Below are positions 41,192-51,657 of a stretch of DNA of 64,000 bases, in pieces. This stretch comes from Nitrospirota bacterium (GTDB lineage: Bacteria > Nitrospirota > Thermodesulfovibrionia > Thermodesulfovibrionales > UBA6898): positions 1 to 64,000 of the forward strand of contig JACRMT010000015.1 of the NCBI GenBank assembly GCA_016214855.1, in the 5' to 3' direction. The notes below the pieces were generated by a model, which was not told where the DNA came from, did not search any database, and saw only the letters and a program-made list of their open reading frames with translations. Every line of letters starts with the position of its first letter. Positions within the stretch are counted from its first letter, which is position 1. The translations under genes were made by a program, and so were the position numbers.

Positions 41192-41337
41192 GTGTACACT
41201 CCTCTTTCTCAAAATTCTACGCAGTTTCTGAAGCCAAATCAAGCGCTTCTCCACGAGTCAACTGCGGCTGGTGTGGCAGGATTTCATCATTTCGAAGCGT
41301 TAAACCTTTACTGCGGATATTATCAGATAGAGCTCAT

Positions 41338-41424
41338 TGGTGCCGGTGGGGAGAATCGAACTCCCACTCCCTTGCGGGAACCGGATTTTGAGTCCGGCGC
41401 GTCTGCCAGTTCCACCACACCGGC
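41338..41424 (-). tRNA. tRNA-Leu (CAA)
   Basis: An 87-nt class II tRNA with acceptor stem GCCGGTG/CACCGGC, discriminator A and encoded CCA. The anticodon loop CTCAAAA gives anticodon CAA (Leu UUG). A long variable arm (CCCGCAAGGGAG) and TpsiC segment GTTCGATTC are visible. It is intergenic between the Crp gene and the QueG-like gene. Confidence 0.95.
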
Positions 41425-41511
41425 ACGGTGTGCTGGTATTGATTCTAAAGGAAGTCCCATCATCCGGTCAAACACCCGTTTGAATATCTCTTACTGTTAC
41501 CGTTATGCCCA

Positions 41512-42213
41512 TCACCTTTTCCTCTTTCCAAAAGGACAGGCCTTTACACATACGCCGCAGATCCTGGCACCTATCCCCGGTCTCGTCGAAAATTCAAGGG
41601 TCTTCTCCACGCACCTGCTGAAGTGCAAGGCCTCATCGCGGCTTTCATACCGGTCGTTTGCCAAAACATTCCTGATTGCGGATGCGGGACATGCCTTGGA
41701 GCATTCGGTGCACTTGCCGCAACGGTTTTTGAGAGGTCTGTCGGTAACCAGCGGCATGTCTGTCAGCACTGTTGCAAGCCTGATGCGAGGCCCGTATTCC
41801 GGGCTGACAATAAGAAGACTTTTACCCTGCCATCCGATCCCGGCCATGCGGGCAACAGCCTTGTGTGAAATGTTACCCAGCAGGTTACCCTCGTCTGTGA
41901 TACATGAGGCCGGAACTGCGGTTACAGAAAAGCCCTGCTCCTTTATCCAGGCAACAAGCGCTGCGGTGATACCGTCCAGCTTTGCGTTTATCTCACGGTA
42001 ATGCTGCGCGTATGCGATCGTAGGACCATCTGTTATATCACTGAGGATTTCTTCATCCAGATGCGCGGCAACAGATATGCCGGCAGAATATGGCAGCAGC
42101 AGGTCGTCCGGAATTACCCTCCAGCCCTTCTTGAATTCCTCAAGGTCTGCAATGCCGACAAGATCAGCTCCTGCAGTAATACTGAATTTCTTAAGTTGCT
42201 CCGTCAGGGTCAT
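41512..42213 (-). CDS. QueG-like double 4Fe-4S protein
   Basis: A 233-aa iron-sulfur protein with DUF1730-like N-terminal half and two cluster motifs: CGKCTECSKACP and CGVCVKACPFG. This is the pattern of epoxyqueuosine reductase, which completes queuosine in tRNA anticodons using cobalamin. It is shorter than full QueG (about 310-380 aa), lacking the C-terminal HEAT-like part, so the function may differ. It sits beside a tRNA gene, which may be chance. Start ATG 42213. Confidence 0.7.
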   Translation of the reverse strand: MTLTEQLKKFSITAGADLVGIADLEEFKKGWRVIPDDLLLPYSAGISVAAHLDEEILSDITDGPTIAYAQHYREINAKLDGITAALVAWIKEQGFSVTAVPASCITDEGNLLGNISHKAVARMAGIGWQGKSLLIVSPEYGPRIRLATVLTDMPLVTDRPLKNRCGKCTECSKACPASAIRNVLANDRYESRDEALHFSRCVEKTLEFSTRPGIGARICGVCVKACPFGKRKR

Positions 42214-42980
42214 GAATCCTCCGTATGCACCATGTTCGTCATCTGAATAGTTATATTTTTGCTCATGCCATGGACCGTTTTAAAACGTTCGCTATCGTAT
42301 CCCTGCCCTGGCAAGGGTCAGCACGGAAACGCTCTTTGCACCAGCCTTGAGAAGCTGCTTCGAGCAGGCGTTGACCGTGGCGCCGGTGGTCATGACATCG
42401 TCGATCAGCAGCAGGTTCATTCCGGTGACCCTGCCTGTGCAGGCAAATGCCTTCTTCACATTGGCTGTACGCTCTTTTGCAGAGAGACCAACCTGAGGAG
42501 GCGTCTCCGCAACCTTTTTCAAAACATCCATGAGTAGCGGTATCTTCCTCTCCCTGGATAGATGGCGGGAAAGCAGAAGAGCCTGATTGAAGCCTCTGCT
42601 TTTCAGGCCTTTCGGACTGAGCGGTACCGGAATGAGAGCATCGATGCCTTCAGTATCATGAAAAAGAAGAAACTCGGAGAGCGGCCTTGAAAGCCTTCGG
42701 ATCCCGAGAAACTTGAAGTGATGAATTGCCGAGGCAATGAGACCTTCATAGTGGGTGAAAGAGAGGGCCTTTGTGAAGGCCGGAGGCTCTTCGAGGCAAT
42801 GTTGGCACCGGTCTGCATGGACTGAAACAAGGTGTACGCCGCAGGTCCTGCATGACGGACCGGTATAGTGCCCTATGCTCTGCCAGCATTGCCTGCAGAA
42901 CGGTGCATGCGCAAGACTGTCTGTGGTTTTGCTGCACGACGGACATGCAGAGGGGAATATGAAATTAACGAGACCGGAAA

Positions 42981-44827
<1,847 letters not shown>

Positions 44828-46408
44828 TTAGAGACTGATCTGCTTAATGGATAAGATGTTCGGCAAGGCCTTGAGCTGGTCAATGACCTCCGGGCCGGGC
44901 TTTGCGTCAAGACTTACCACAGAGATTGCCGTGCCGCCTGCGGATTCCCTTCCGAAGTGCATGCGGGCGATGTTGATATTGTTCTTGCCGAGCATATTGC
45001 CGATATTGCCGATGACCCCGGGTTTGTCATTATTATACATGAGCAGGAGTTCACCTTCGGGAACGATCTCCACCTTGAAATTGTCGATCTCTATGACGCG
45101 CGGGTCCTTTTTGCTGTACAGGGTGCCCGAAACATAACTTTCCCTGTTCTTTGCCTTTATCCTGAGCGTGATCTTGCTGAAGAAGTCGCCGGCATCGCTG
45201 CTCTTGATCTCCTTAACTTCAATGCCGCGCTCTTTTGCAATAAAGGGAGCATTGACGAAATTCACGGTCTCAAGCAGGATAGGAGCGAGATATCCCTTGA
45301 GTGCAGCAATGGTGACCGGAGCAGTATTGACCGTGGCGGCATCGCCGCTGTACTCAACAATGATCTCGGTCGTGCCGCCTTCGAATATCTGGCACGAGAA
45401 ACTGCCGAGCTTCTCTGCGAGGTTGATATACGGCTGAAGTCTCGGCACCTGATCGCTCGGGATCGAAGGGAAGTTGACCGCATGTCTGATCGTGCCATGG
45501 ACAAGATAATCGGCGATCTGTTCTGCAACGGCAAGCGCAACGTTTTCCTGCGCCTCTTCAGTTGAAGCGCCCAGATGCGGCGTGCAGATGAGATTGTCAA
45601 GGGTGAGCAGGGGGTTGTTTTCAGGCGGCTCTTTTTCAAAGACATCAAGTGCGGCTGCTGCAACCTTTCCGCTTTTCATCGCTTCATAGAGATCCTGCTC
45701 ATTGACAATTCCGCCGCGTGCGCAGTTGATGATCCTCACGCCATTCTTCATCTTGGCAATGGTGGCCGCATTGATAAGGCCCTTGGTCTCAGGCGTCATG
45801 GGCGAATGGATCGTAATAAAATCCGATTCCGCGAAGATATCATCAAGAGAGCCTTTCCTGATGCCCATCTCCTGCGCCTTTTCCTCGCTCAGAAAGGGAT
45901 CATAGGCAATAATGTTCATCTCGAGCCCCTGCGCCTTCTTTGCCACCTGACCGCCGATCGCGCCGAGGCCGACAATGCCAAGGGTCTTGTTGAAAAGCTC
46001 GACACCCATGAACTTCTTCTTTTCCCATTTGCCTGCCTTCATGGAGGCGGTTGCCTGGGGGATCATGCGGGCCACAGAAAAGAGCATCGCAACAGTATGT
46101 TCAGCAGTGGTAACCGTGTTACCGCCGGGGGTATTCATGACGACAATGCCCTTCTTGGACGCGGCTGCCTTATCGACGTTGTCAAGGCCCGAGCCTGCCC
46201 TGCCGATAACCTTGAGGCTCGTTGCAGCCTCGATGATCTCGGCAGTAACCTTGGTTGCTGAACGGATGACCAGGCCGCTGTACTCACCGATGCATGCCTT
46301 CAGTTCCTCAGGTTTCATGCCGGTTTTGACATCAACCGCGAGCCCTGCCTTCTTGAGTATTTCTACGCCTTTTGCAGATATGTTGTCGCTGACGAGCACT
46401 TTCATCAA
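44828..46408 (-). CDS. serA: D-3-phosphoglycerate dehydrogenase
   Basis: A 526-aa NAD-dependent enzyme converting 3-phosphoglycerate to 3-phosphohydroxypyruvate, the first step of serine synthesis. The nucleotide site is GLGAIGGQVAKKAQ; the catalytic Arg/Glu/His triad lies in NCARGG and PHLGAS. The C-terminal part holds an intervening domain and an ACT domain (MYNNDKPGVIGNIGNMLG, about 455-526) that gives serine feedback. Start ATG 46408. It lies 10 bp after the aminotransferase gene and 33 bp before purA. Confidence 0.96.
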   Translation of the reverse strand: MMKVLVSDNISAKGVEILKKAGLAVDVKTGMKPEELKACIGEYSGLVIRSATKVTAEIIEAATSLKVIGRAGSGLDNVDKAAASKKGIVVMNTPGGNTVTTAEHTVAMLFSVARMIPQATASMKAGKWEKKKFMGVELFNKTLGIVGLGAIGGQVAKKAQGLEMNIIAYDPFLSEEKAQEMGIRKGSLDDIFAESDFITIHSPMTPETKGLINAATIAKMKNGVRIINCARGGIVNEQDLYEAMKSGKVAAAALDVFEKEPPENNPLLTLDNLICTPHLGASTEEAQENVALAVAEQIADYLVHGTIRHAVNFPSIPSDQVPRLQPYINLAEKLGSFSCQIFEGGTTEIIVEYSGDAATVNTAPVTIAALKGYLAPILLETVNFVNAPFIAKERGIEVKEIKSSDAGDFFSKITLRIKAKNRESYVSGTLYSKKDPRVIEIDNFKVEIVPEGELLLMYNNDKPGVIGNIGNMLGKNNINIARMHFGRESAGGTAISVVSLDAKPGPEVIDQLKALPNILSIKQISL

Positions 46409-46418
46409 AATTTCTCTC

Positions 46419-47558
46419 CTATACCATTAGTAATTCTTGAGCAGCGGCAACGCCCGTGCCGAGTTTGAGCGGATATCCCATGCCTTTGAGCACCATCTCA
46501 ACACCCGCAATAGCTATGATCGTATCAAAGGTGCCGGCATAACCGAGATGGGCGATCCGGAATATCTTGCCCTTTGCCTGTCCCTGGCCGCCTGCTGCAG
46601 TTATGCCATATTTTACCCTGAGATTCTTGTATATCTCCTGGCCGTCAAAGTCCTTGGGCGCGCTGATAGCGGTGACAGCATTGCTGGGTGATTCCTTGGT
46701 GTACATCTCAAGACCGATTGCCTTTACGGCCGCACGCGTTGCGTGGGCAAGCCTTGCATGGCGGTTGAAAGCATTTTCGAGCCCCTCTGCCTGAAGCAGC
46801 CTCAGACATTCGTTCAGGCCGATGATCAAAGAGACCGGAGAAGTGAAATTAGTCTGGTTGTCCTTGAGCTTCTTCCTCTCTGCCGTGAAATTAAAGTAGA
46901 ATTTCGGAGACTTTGAAGTCTCTGCGAACTTCCAGGCTTTTTCACTTACGCCGACAAAGGCAAGGCCAGGGGGAAGCATGAGGCCCTTCTGCGAGCCGCC
47001 GATAAGGACATCAATGCCCCACTCATCCATCTTAAGGTCGTGGGCAACAAGCGCGGAGATGGCGTCAACAACAAGAATAGTGTTGTCAAAGTTCTTTACC
47101 ACCGAAGCTATGGCCTGAATATCATGATAGACGCCGGTCGAGGTCTCGGATGCCTGTACAAAGACACCCTTTATCGAAGGGTCTTTCTTAAGCGCTTTTT
47201 CAATATCTTCAGGTTTAACGGTATAGCCCCAGTCTATCTTGATCTCTTCCACGGAAAGGTTGTAGGCCTTGCAGATCTTGGTCCAGCGCTCTCCGAAGTT
47301 CCCGGCATTGATGACAAGCGCCTTGTCTCCGGGGGTGAAGAAGTTATTTACCGACCCGACCATGCCGCCGGTGCCGGTCGAGCAGATGATCAGAACATCG
47401 TTCTTGGTCTGATAAAGCCACTGAAGCCCTTTCTTTGCCGAATCGAGCACAGGCACGAAATCAGGGGCACGGTGATGAATGATAGGCATTGCCATGGCCA
47501 ACAAGGCCTCCGGAGGAACCGGCGTCGGACCAGGCGCCAAGAGATAGCGTTTCATCAT
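46419..47558 (-). CDS. Class V aminotransferase (alanine/serine-glyoxylate type)
   Basis: A 379-aa PLP enzyme: LLAPGPTPVPPEALLAM, STGTGGMVGSVNNFF, DAISALVAHDL and the PLP Lys in GGSQKGLMLPPG. Members use Ala, Ser or phosphoserine as amino donor with glyoxylate or pyruvate. Its tight linkage to serA (10 bp) suggests it works as the phosphoserine/3-phosphohydroxypyruvate transaminase, as broad-specificity relatives do in some anaerobes; no serC is seen. ATG 47558 has TAGGAGG before it, which decides the start. Confidence 0.9.
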   Translation of the reverse strand: MMKRYLLAPGPTPVPPEALLAMAMPIIHHRAPDFVPVLDSAKKGLQWLYQTKNDVLIICSTGTGGMVGSVNNFFTPGDKALVINAGNFGERWTKICKAYNLSVEEIKIDWGYTVKPEDIEKALKKDPSIKGVFVQASETSTGVYHDIQAIASVVKNFDNTILVVDAISALVAHDLKMDEWGIDVLIGGSQKGLMLPPGLAFVGVSEKAWKFAETSKSPKFYFNFTAERKKLKDNQTNFTSPVSLIIGLNECLRLLQAEGLENAFNRHARLAHATRAAVKAIGLEMYTKESPSNAVTAISAPKDFDGQEIYKNLRVKYGITAAGGQGQAKGKIFRIAHLGYAGTFDTIIAIAGVEMVLKGMGYPLKLGTGVAAAQELLMV

Positions 47559-47745
47559 AAGAAACCTCCTAATATAAATTACAGGGATAAATTTTGGGAC
47601 TGAAACAGGCAGAAAAGACGACAAAAAGCGATCCCAACCCCTGGATTCCCAAGTATTATGAGCTTTGAAAATTAGCATTAGAACAGGGTTTTTGTCAAGA
47701 ATGGATACTTTACATCATGCAGGCAGACTATTATAATTATGAATC

Positions 47746-49215
47746 ATGAAGAATAAAATCGGCATCGTAGTTCTTTTTCTGCTCATAGGCATTCTTATCG
47801 GCGGCGTTTCGTTCTATTTTCTTGAGAAGGTGACAGGCACCCATAAGGGCTATACGTCCTTTACCGCGCCGAATGTGCCGCGGCAGATCATCGATACGAG
47901 CAAGGCTTTTTCAGAGATCGCGGGCTCTATCTCGCCCTCTGTCGTGAACATATCAACAACAAAGGTCATGAAGAGAGAAGCAGGTCCGTCCCTTGAAGAT
48001 CCCTTCTTTGACCTTTTGAATCCCTTTCGCAATTTCAAGATGCCTAAAAAATGGAAAGAGCAGAGCCTCGGCTCCGGGGTGATCGTAAGTGCAGACGGAT
48101 ATATCATTACCAATAATCATGTTGTTGAACAGGCAGATGAGATCAGGGTAACGCTCTTTGACAAACGTTCCTTCAAGGCAAAGATCATCGGGGCAGACAC
48201 CAAAACAGATATCGCTATCGTGAAGATCGAGGCAGATAACCTCAGGGCTGCGCAATGGGGCGACTCGGACAAGCTGCAGGTCGGCGAGTTTGTGCTTGCA
48301 ATCGGCAATCCCTATGGACTGAGCCATACGGTTACCATGGGTATCATTAGTGCTGTGGGAAGGGCCAATGTCGGCATAGCAGATTACGAGGACTTTATCC
48401 AGACAGATGCGGCCATCAACCCCGGTAATTCAGGCGGCCCGCTTGTGAATATCAGGGGTGAGCTCATAGGTGTCAATACAGCGATCTTTTCGCGGTCCGG
48501 CGGGTACCAGGGCATTGGGTTTGCCGTGCCGAGCAATATGACCCGTCTTGTGATGAACCAGCTTGTTGATAAAGGGAAGGTGACGCGGGGCTGGCTCGGT
48601 GTGACGATCCAGGAACTGACGCCTGAGCTTTCTCAGAAGTTCGGACTGAAGAGTGAGAAAGGTGCACTGGTTGGAGATATTGCCAAGGGAAGTCCTGCTG
48701 AAAAATCGGGCATGAAAAGGGGCGACATCATCCTTGAATATAACGGCAAGAAGATATCTGACGTGGGGAATCTCCGGAACATGGTTGCCCAGAGCAAGGT
48801 CGGCAGCGAGATACCGATCACTATTTTGCGGGGCGGAAAGGAATACGCCGTTAAAGTGTTGATCGTAGAGCTACCAAAGGATATTGCAGAGGCAGCCCCG
48901 GGGAATGTTCCTGAAGACTCAAATTTTGAAGGGCTATCCGGATTGACTGCCATGGAACTCTCCCGGGAGATCGCCCGGCAGCTCGGACTCCACAAGGATG
49001 AGAAGGGTGTTGTTGTAGTCCGGGTCGAAACAGGAAGCCCTGCTGAAGAGGCGGGTATTCGCAAGGGAGATGTGATCCAGGAAATTGACAGAAAGCGGAT
49101 CGAAGGACTGAACGATTACAATAAGGCTGTAGCAGGGATAAAACCGGGAGATGCGGCACTCCTTTTCGTCAACCGGGGGGGCAAAAAGTTTTACGTGACG
49201 ATCAAATCCTCTTAA
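47746..49215 (+). CDS. HtrA/DegP-family periplasmic serine protease
   Basis: A 489-aa Do-type protease with an N-terminal TM/signal anchor (about 5-25). The catalytic triad is visible: His in TNNHVV, Asp in KTDIAIVKI, Ser in NPGNSGGPLV. Two C-terminal PDZ domains follow (about 280-370 and 390-485). It degrades or refolds misfolded envelope proteins. It stands alone on the plus strand, 530 bp... divergent from the aminotransferase operon, followed by a paired-hairpin repeat before ispD. Confidence 0.95.
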   Translation: MKNKIGIVVLFLLIGILIGGVSFYFLEKVTGTHKGYTSFTAPNVPRQIIDTSKAFSEIAGSISPSVVNISTTKVMKREAGPSLEDPFFDLLNPFRNFKMPKKWKEQSLGSGVIVSADGYIITNNHVVEQADEIRVTLFDKRSFKAKIIGADTKTDIAIVKIEADNLRAAQWGDSDKLQVGEFVLAIGNPYGLSHTVTMGIISAVGRANVGIADYEDFIQTDAAINPGNSGGPLVNIRGELIGVNTAIFSRSGGYQGIGFAVPSNMTRLVMNQLVDKGKVTRGWLGVTIQELTPELSQKFGLKSEKGALVGDIAKGSPAEKSGMKRGDIILEYNGKKISDVGNLRNMVAQSKVGSEIPITILRGGKEYAVKVLIVELPKDIAEAAPGNVPEDSNFEGLSGLTAMELSREIARQLGLHKDEKGVVVVRVETGSPAEEAGIRKGDVIQEIDRKRIEGLNDYNKAVAGIKPGDAALLFVNRGGKKFYVTIKSS

Positions 49216-49262
49216 CATTAAGGACGCCATAGATAATGCTCACTCATTTAAAAAATCTCCCC

Positions 49263-49314
49263 TTGCCCCTCTTTGCCAAAGAGGGGCAATATCCCTCCCT
49301 TTGGCAAAGGGAGG
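49263..49314. repeat. Paired C-rich hairpin repeat, copy B
   Basis: Two perfect hairpins with 3-nt loops: TTGCCCCTCTTT-GCC-AAAGAGGGGCAA (49263-49289) and CCTCCCTTT-GGC-AAAGGGAGG (49294-49314). They sit between htrA and ispD, both on the plus strand. They may act as a terminator for htrA or as a mobile non-coding repeat like copies A and C. Confidence 0.7.
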
Positions 49315-49397
49315 TTAGGAGGGATTTTACAACACTTTCCGATTACTTATGATCTTGTTACTTCAAATATATTTGCTTCTGTTCAGTAGGTGCTTCC

Positions 49398-50093
49398 ATG
49401 AAGTATAACGTAGTAGCAATCGTCCCTTCCGCAGGACTTGGAAGAAGGTTCGGAGAGAACAAGAATAAGCCGTTCGAGACCTTGGGCAACAAGCCTGTTC
49501 TGCTATGGGCACTCGAAACCCTCGAGGAGATGTCTGAGATTTCAGAGATCATCCCTGTGCTCAAGGAGGCTGACATCCAGGCAGGTGAAGAACTCTTTGA
49601 GCGCTACAAGATCACAAAAGTGAAACGCATAGCTCCGGGCGGCAAGGAACGGCAGGATTCTGTCTATAACGGACTTCAGCTTATACAGGACAGAGGATCG
49701 ATTGTCCTTATCCATGACGGGGCAAGGCCCTTTCTTGAACCAGAGACAGTGCTGAAAGCGCTCGGGGCATTATCAGGATGCGATGGTGTTGTGATCGGTG
49801 TGCCGCCTAAAGATACAATAAAAGAGACAGGGGGAGAATTGATCCGGCAGACATTGCAGCGGGATACGCTCATTGCTGTACAGACGCCCCAGATCTTCTT
49901 CTATCAGCCGCTCCTTTCTGCCTATGAAAAGGCAGTAAAGGATTCTTTTTATGCAACTGATGATGCTGCGCTTGTTGAGAGCAACGGGGGCAGGATCAGG
50001 GCAGTAAGAGGGGAATATACAAATATCAAGATTACAACGCCGGAAGACCTTGTGATCGCTGAAGCATTTCTGAAGATGTGGGGTAAACAATGA
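49398..50093 (+). CDS. ispD: 2-C-methyl-D-erythritol 4-phosphate cytidylyltransferase
   Basis: A 231-aa enzyme of the MEP isoprenoid pathway that makes CDP-ME from MEP and CTP. It shows the CTP-binding motif [11 protein letters not shown], the second lysine (NKNKPF), [23 protein letters not shown] and QTPQIFFY. Overlaps ispF by four bases (ATGA), the classic ispDF arrangement. Start ATG 49398; ribosome site weak. Confidence 0.96.
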   Translation: MKYNVVAIVPSAGLGRRFGENKNKPFETLGNKPVLLWALETLEEMSEISEIIPVLKEADIQAGEELFERYKITKVKRIAPGGKERQDSVYNGLQLIQDRGSIVLIHDGARPFLEPETVLKALGALSGCDGVVIGVPPKDTIKETGGELIRQTLQRDTLIAVQTPQIFFYQPLLSAYEKAVKDSFYATDDAALVESNGGRIRAVRGEYTNIKITTPEDLVIAEAFLKMWGKQ

Positions 50094-50566
50094 GGATCGG
50101 CACGGGATATGACTCGCACCGTTTTGCGGAAGGTAGGAAGCTTATTATTGGCGGCGTTGAGATACCCCATGAAAGAGGGCTGCTCGGCCATTCAGATGCT
50201 GACGTGCTCTGTCATGCCATTACTGATGCAATTATAGGTGCACTCGGTCTTGGAGATATAGGGGCTCATTTCCCTGACACTGATCCGAAGTGGAAAGATG
50301 CCGTGAGCATCGAACTGCTGAAATCTATTGTGGAGCTGGCAGAAGTGAAGGGGTACACTATTGCGTGGATCGACTCAACTATTATTACGGAAAGGCCGAA
50401 GCTCGCCCCTTATATCGAAAAGATGAAGGCAGCTATAGCGCAGACCGGCATCCCGGCAGAACAGATCAATATTAAAGCAAAGACGAACGAGGGCATGGGA
50501 TTTATCGGCAGAGGCGAAGGGATCGCAGCCCAAGCTATCTGCCTGCTTGAGAAGGAGCGTCCCTGA
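50090..50566 (+). CDS. ispF: 2-C-methyl-D-erythritol 2,4-cyclodiphosphate synthase
   Basis: A 158-aa trimeric enzyme that cyclises CDP-ME 2-phosphate in the MEP pathway. It has [11 protein letters not shown] at the N-terminus (zinc-binding Asp8 and His10), [20 protein letters not shown] and [12 protein letters not shown]. Full length. Translation is coupled to ispD. The two steps act two apart in the pathway; ispE is not in the window. Confidence 0.96.
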   Translation: MRIGTGYDSHRFAEGRKLIIGGVEIPHERGLLGHSDADVLCHAITDAIIGALGLGDIGAHFPDTDPKWKDAVSIELLKSIVELAEVKGYTIAWIDSTIITERPKLAPYIEKMKAAIAQTGIPAEQINIKAKTNEGMGFIGRGEGIAAQAICLLEKERP

Positions 50567-50582
50567 CTGAAGCATCAGAGTC

Positions 50583-50885
50583 TTACGGGACAGCAAGCCG
50601 TGCTTCTATGTCCATACGTCCGTGAAGAACGCGGACAATCTCTATCGTATCAATAAGCGTTTGACGGTAAAAAATCACATGACTGCCAGCGTTGAGTTTA
50701 CGGTAGCCCTCCAGAATCTCGTTTCAGTCCTTTCCTTGAAGAGGATTGGTAGCCAACTGATGAAAACAGACATCCAGCATGGTTAGATACTGATCGCGCT
50801 GTTCGCGTCCCCAATGCTCCTGTGTATAACGGCCTATCTTTATCAAATCGATCTTGGCCTTATTTGTGATGGTAAAAGAGGGCAT
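50583..50885 (-). pseudogene. ParE toxin with in-frame TGA
   Basis: An otherwise complete ParE/RelE-fold toxin of 100 codons (MPSFTITNKAKIDLIKIGRY..., HVIFYRQTLIDTIEIVRVLH). Codon 54 is TGA at 50726-50724, in LQGKD-stop-NEILEGYRKL. In many ParE proteins a Cys stands at this spot (GRxCDDIRxGYR), so one base change from TGC or TGT gives the stop. The start overlaps the ParD stop (TAATG). I treat it as a nonsense mutation because no SECIS-like hairpin follows and the site is not redox active. Truncated product would be 53 aa. Confidence 0.75.
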
Positions 50886-51127
50886 TACTTGAGCCCACCG
50901 TCATCAAGCTCATCAATTAAACCCTTGAGGGAATAGACGGCTTTTCCGCTTTCCTCCCCCTCGACAAGTGCGCGACGTAACAGGGATAGTTTGGTTTCCC
51001 GTTCCTCCAATAGCCGGAGTCCGGCCCGTATTGCTTCACTGGTTGAACCAAAACGGCCCTGAGCGACCTGCTGAGAAATAAATTGTTCATAGTGTGCGCC
51101 TATCGTTACGCTGGTATTTTTTTGCAT
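50885..51127 (-). CDS. ParD-type antitoxin
   Basis: An 80-aa ribbon-helix-helix antitoxin (MQKNTSVTIGAHYEQFISQQ, FGSTSEAIRAGLRLLEERE) with a C-terminal tail that would bind ParE. I chose ATG 51127, with GGAGG seven bases upstream, over TTG 51133. It overlaps the ParE start. A perfect inverted repeat 28 bp upstream is the likely operator. The toxin partner is broken. Confidence 0.85.
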   Translation of the reverse strand: MQKNTSVTIGAHYEQFISQQVAQGRFGSTSEAIRAGLRLLEERETKLSLLRRALVEGEESGKAVYSLKGLIDELDDGGLK

Positions 51128-51154
51128 ATTCAACCTCCATCCTCGCCAAGATTG

Positions 51155-51171
51155 ATATTATCATATAATAT
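51155..51171. promoter_or_regulatory. Inverted repeat upstream of ParD
   Basis: ATATTAT-cat-ATAATAT is a perfect 7-bp inverted repeat with a 3-bp centre, 28 bp before the ParD start. It is the probable ParD operator. Confidence 0.5.
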
Positions 51172-51287
51172 TTATTGGTATAAATAAAGACAGAAGGCTT
51201 ACCTGCTTACAGCTCTAATGACCTTCAAGGCGAGGCGGAGGCGAGGCATTCTCAAGGGCGGTGTAGTTTGCGTTTGCTGCCAACCTC

Positions 51288-51620
51288 ATGACAATGACCT
51301 TTTACGACTGGTCAAAGCGGGACTGGCTCGGAATAGAGGCAATAAAGGATTTGAAAACCTATAGAGGCAACAGAGCGATAGGACGCTTCACGGCATGGAT
51401 TTTAAAAAGAAGCGATTCTATGATTTCTCTTTTTCTGTCGCTTCACTATGATCCTTTCACCACAACCGCTTACCTGCGTAAAGGAAAGTTCAACGGCATG
51501 GGCAAAAGAGACTGGACAGTTTTCATGGGCAGCCTGCTCTTATCCAACATCTACTGGAAATTGGCCTGCTACATCGGAATCTCGCTGGTTGAGTGGGCCT
51601 GGAAAGCTGTTGCAGGATGA
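51288..51620 (+). CDS. Small membrane protein, plasmid/ICE-like
   Basis: A 110-aa protein, MTMTFYDWSKRDWLGIEAIK, with hydrophobic segments about 40-55 and 85-105 (LLLSNIYWKLACYIGISLVE) and a polar YDPFTTTAYLRKGKFNG loop between them. I have an impression of similar proteins on conjugative elements but cannot name the family. Ribosome site weak (GCCAACCTC). It stands alone between parDE and recQ and is likely accessory cargo. Could be a chance ORF, but the composition is protein-like. Confidence 0.5.
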   Translation: MTMTFYDWSKRDWLGIEAIKDLKTYRGNRAIGRFTAWILKRSDSMISLFLSLHYDPFTTTAYLRKGKFNGMGKRDWTVFMGSLLLSNIYWKLACYIGISLVEWAWKAVAG

Positions 51621-51657
51621 ACAGAACCGGCTATCGTATGATGGACAGATGCTGTAA

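Noticed and set aside
46419..47558. Calling the class V aminotransferase serC
   Set aside because: It belongs to the alanine/serine-glyoxylate branch by motifs. The serA linkage suggests the serine role, but the sequence is not SerC-like.
50724..50726. Selenocysteine at the ParE TGA
   Set aside because: The residue is a structural Cys in homologues, and I could find no convincing stem-loop at SECIS distance. A point mutation is simpler.
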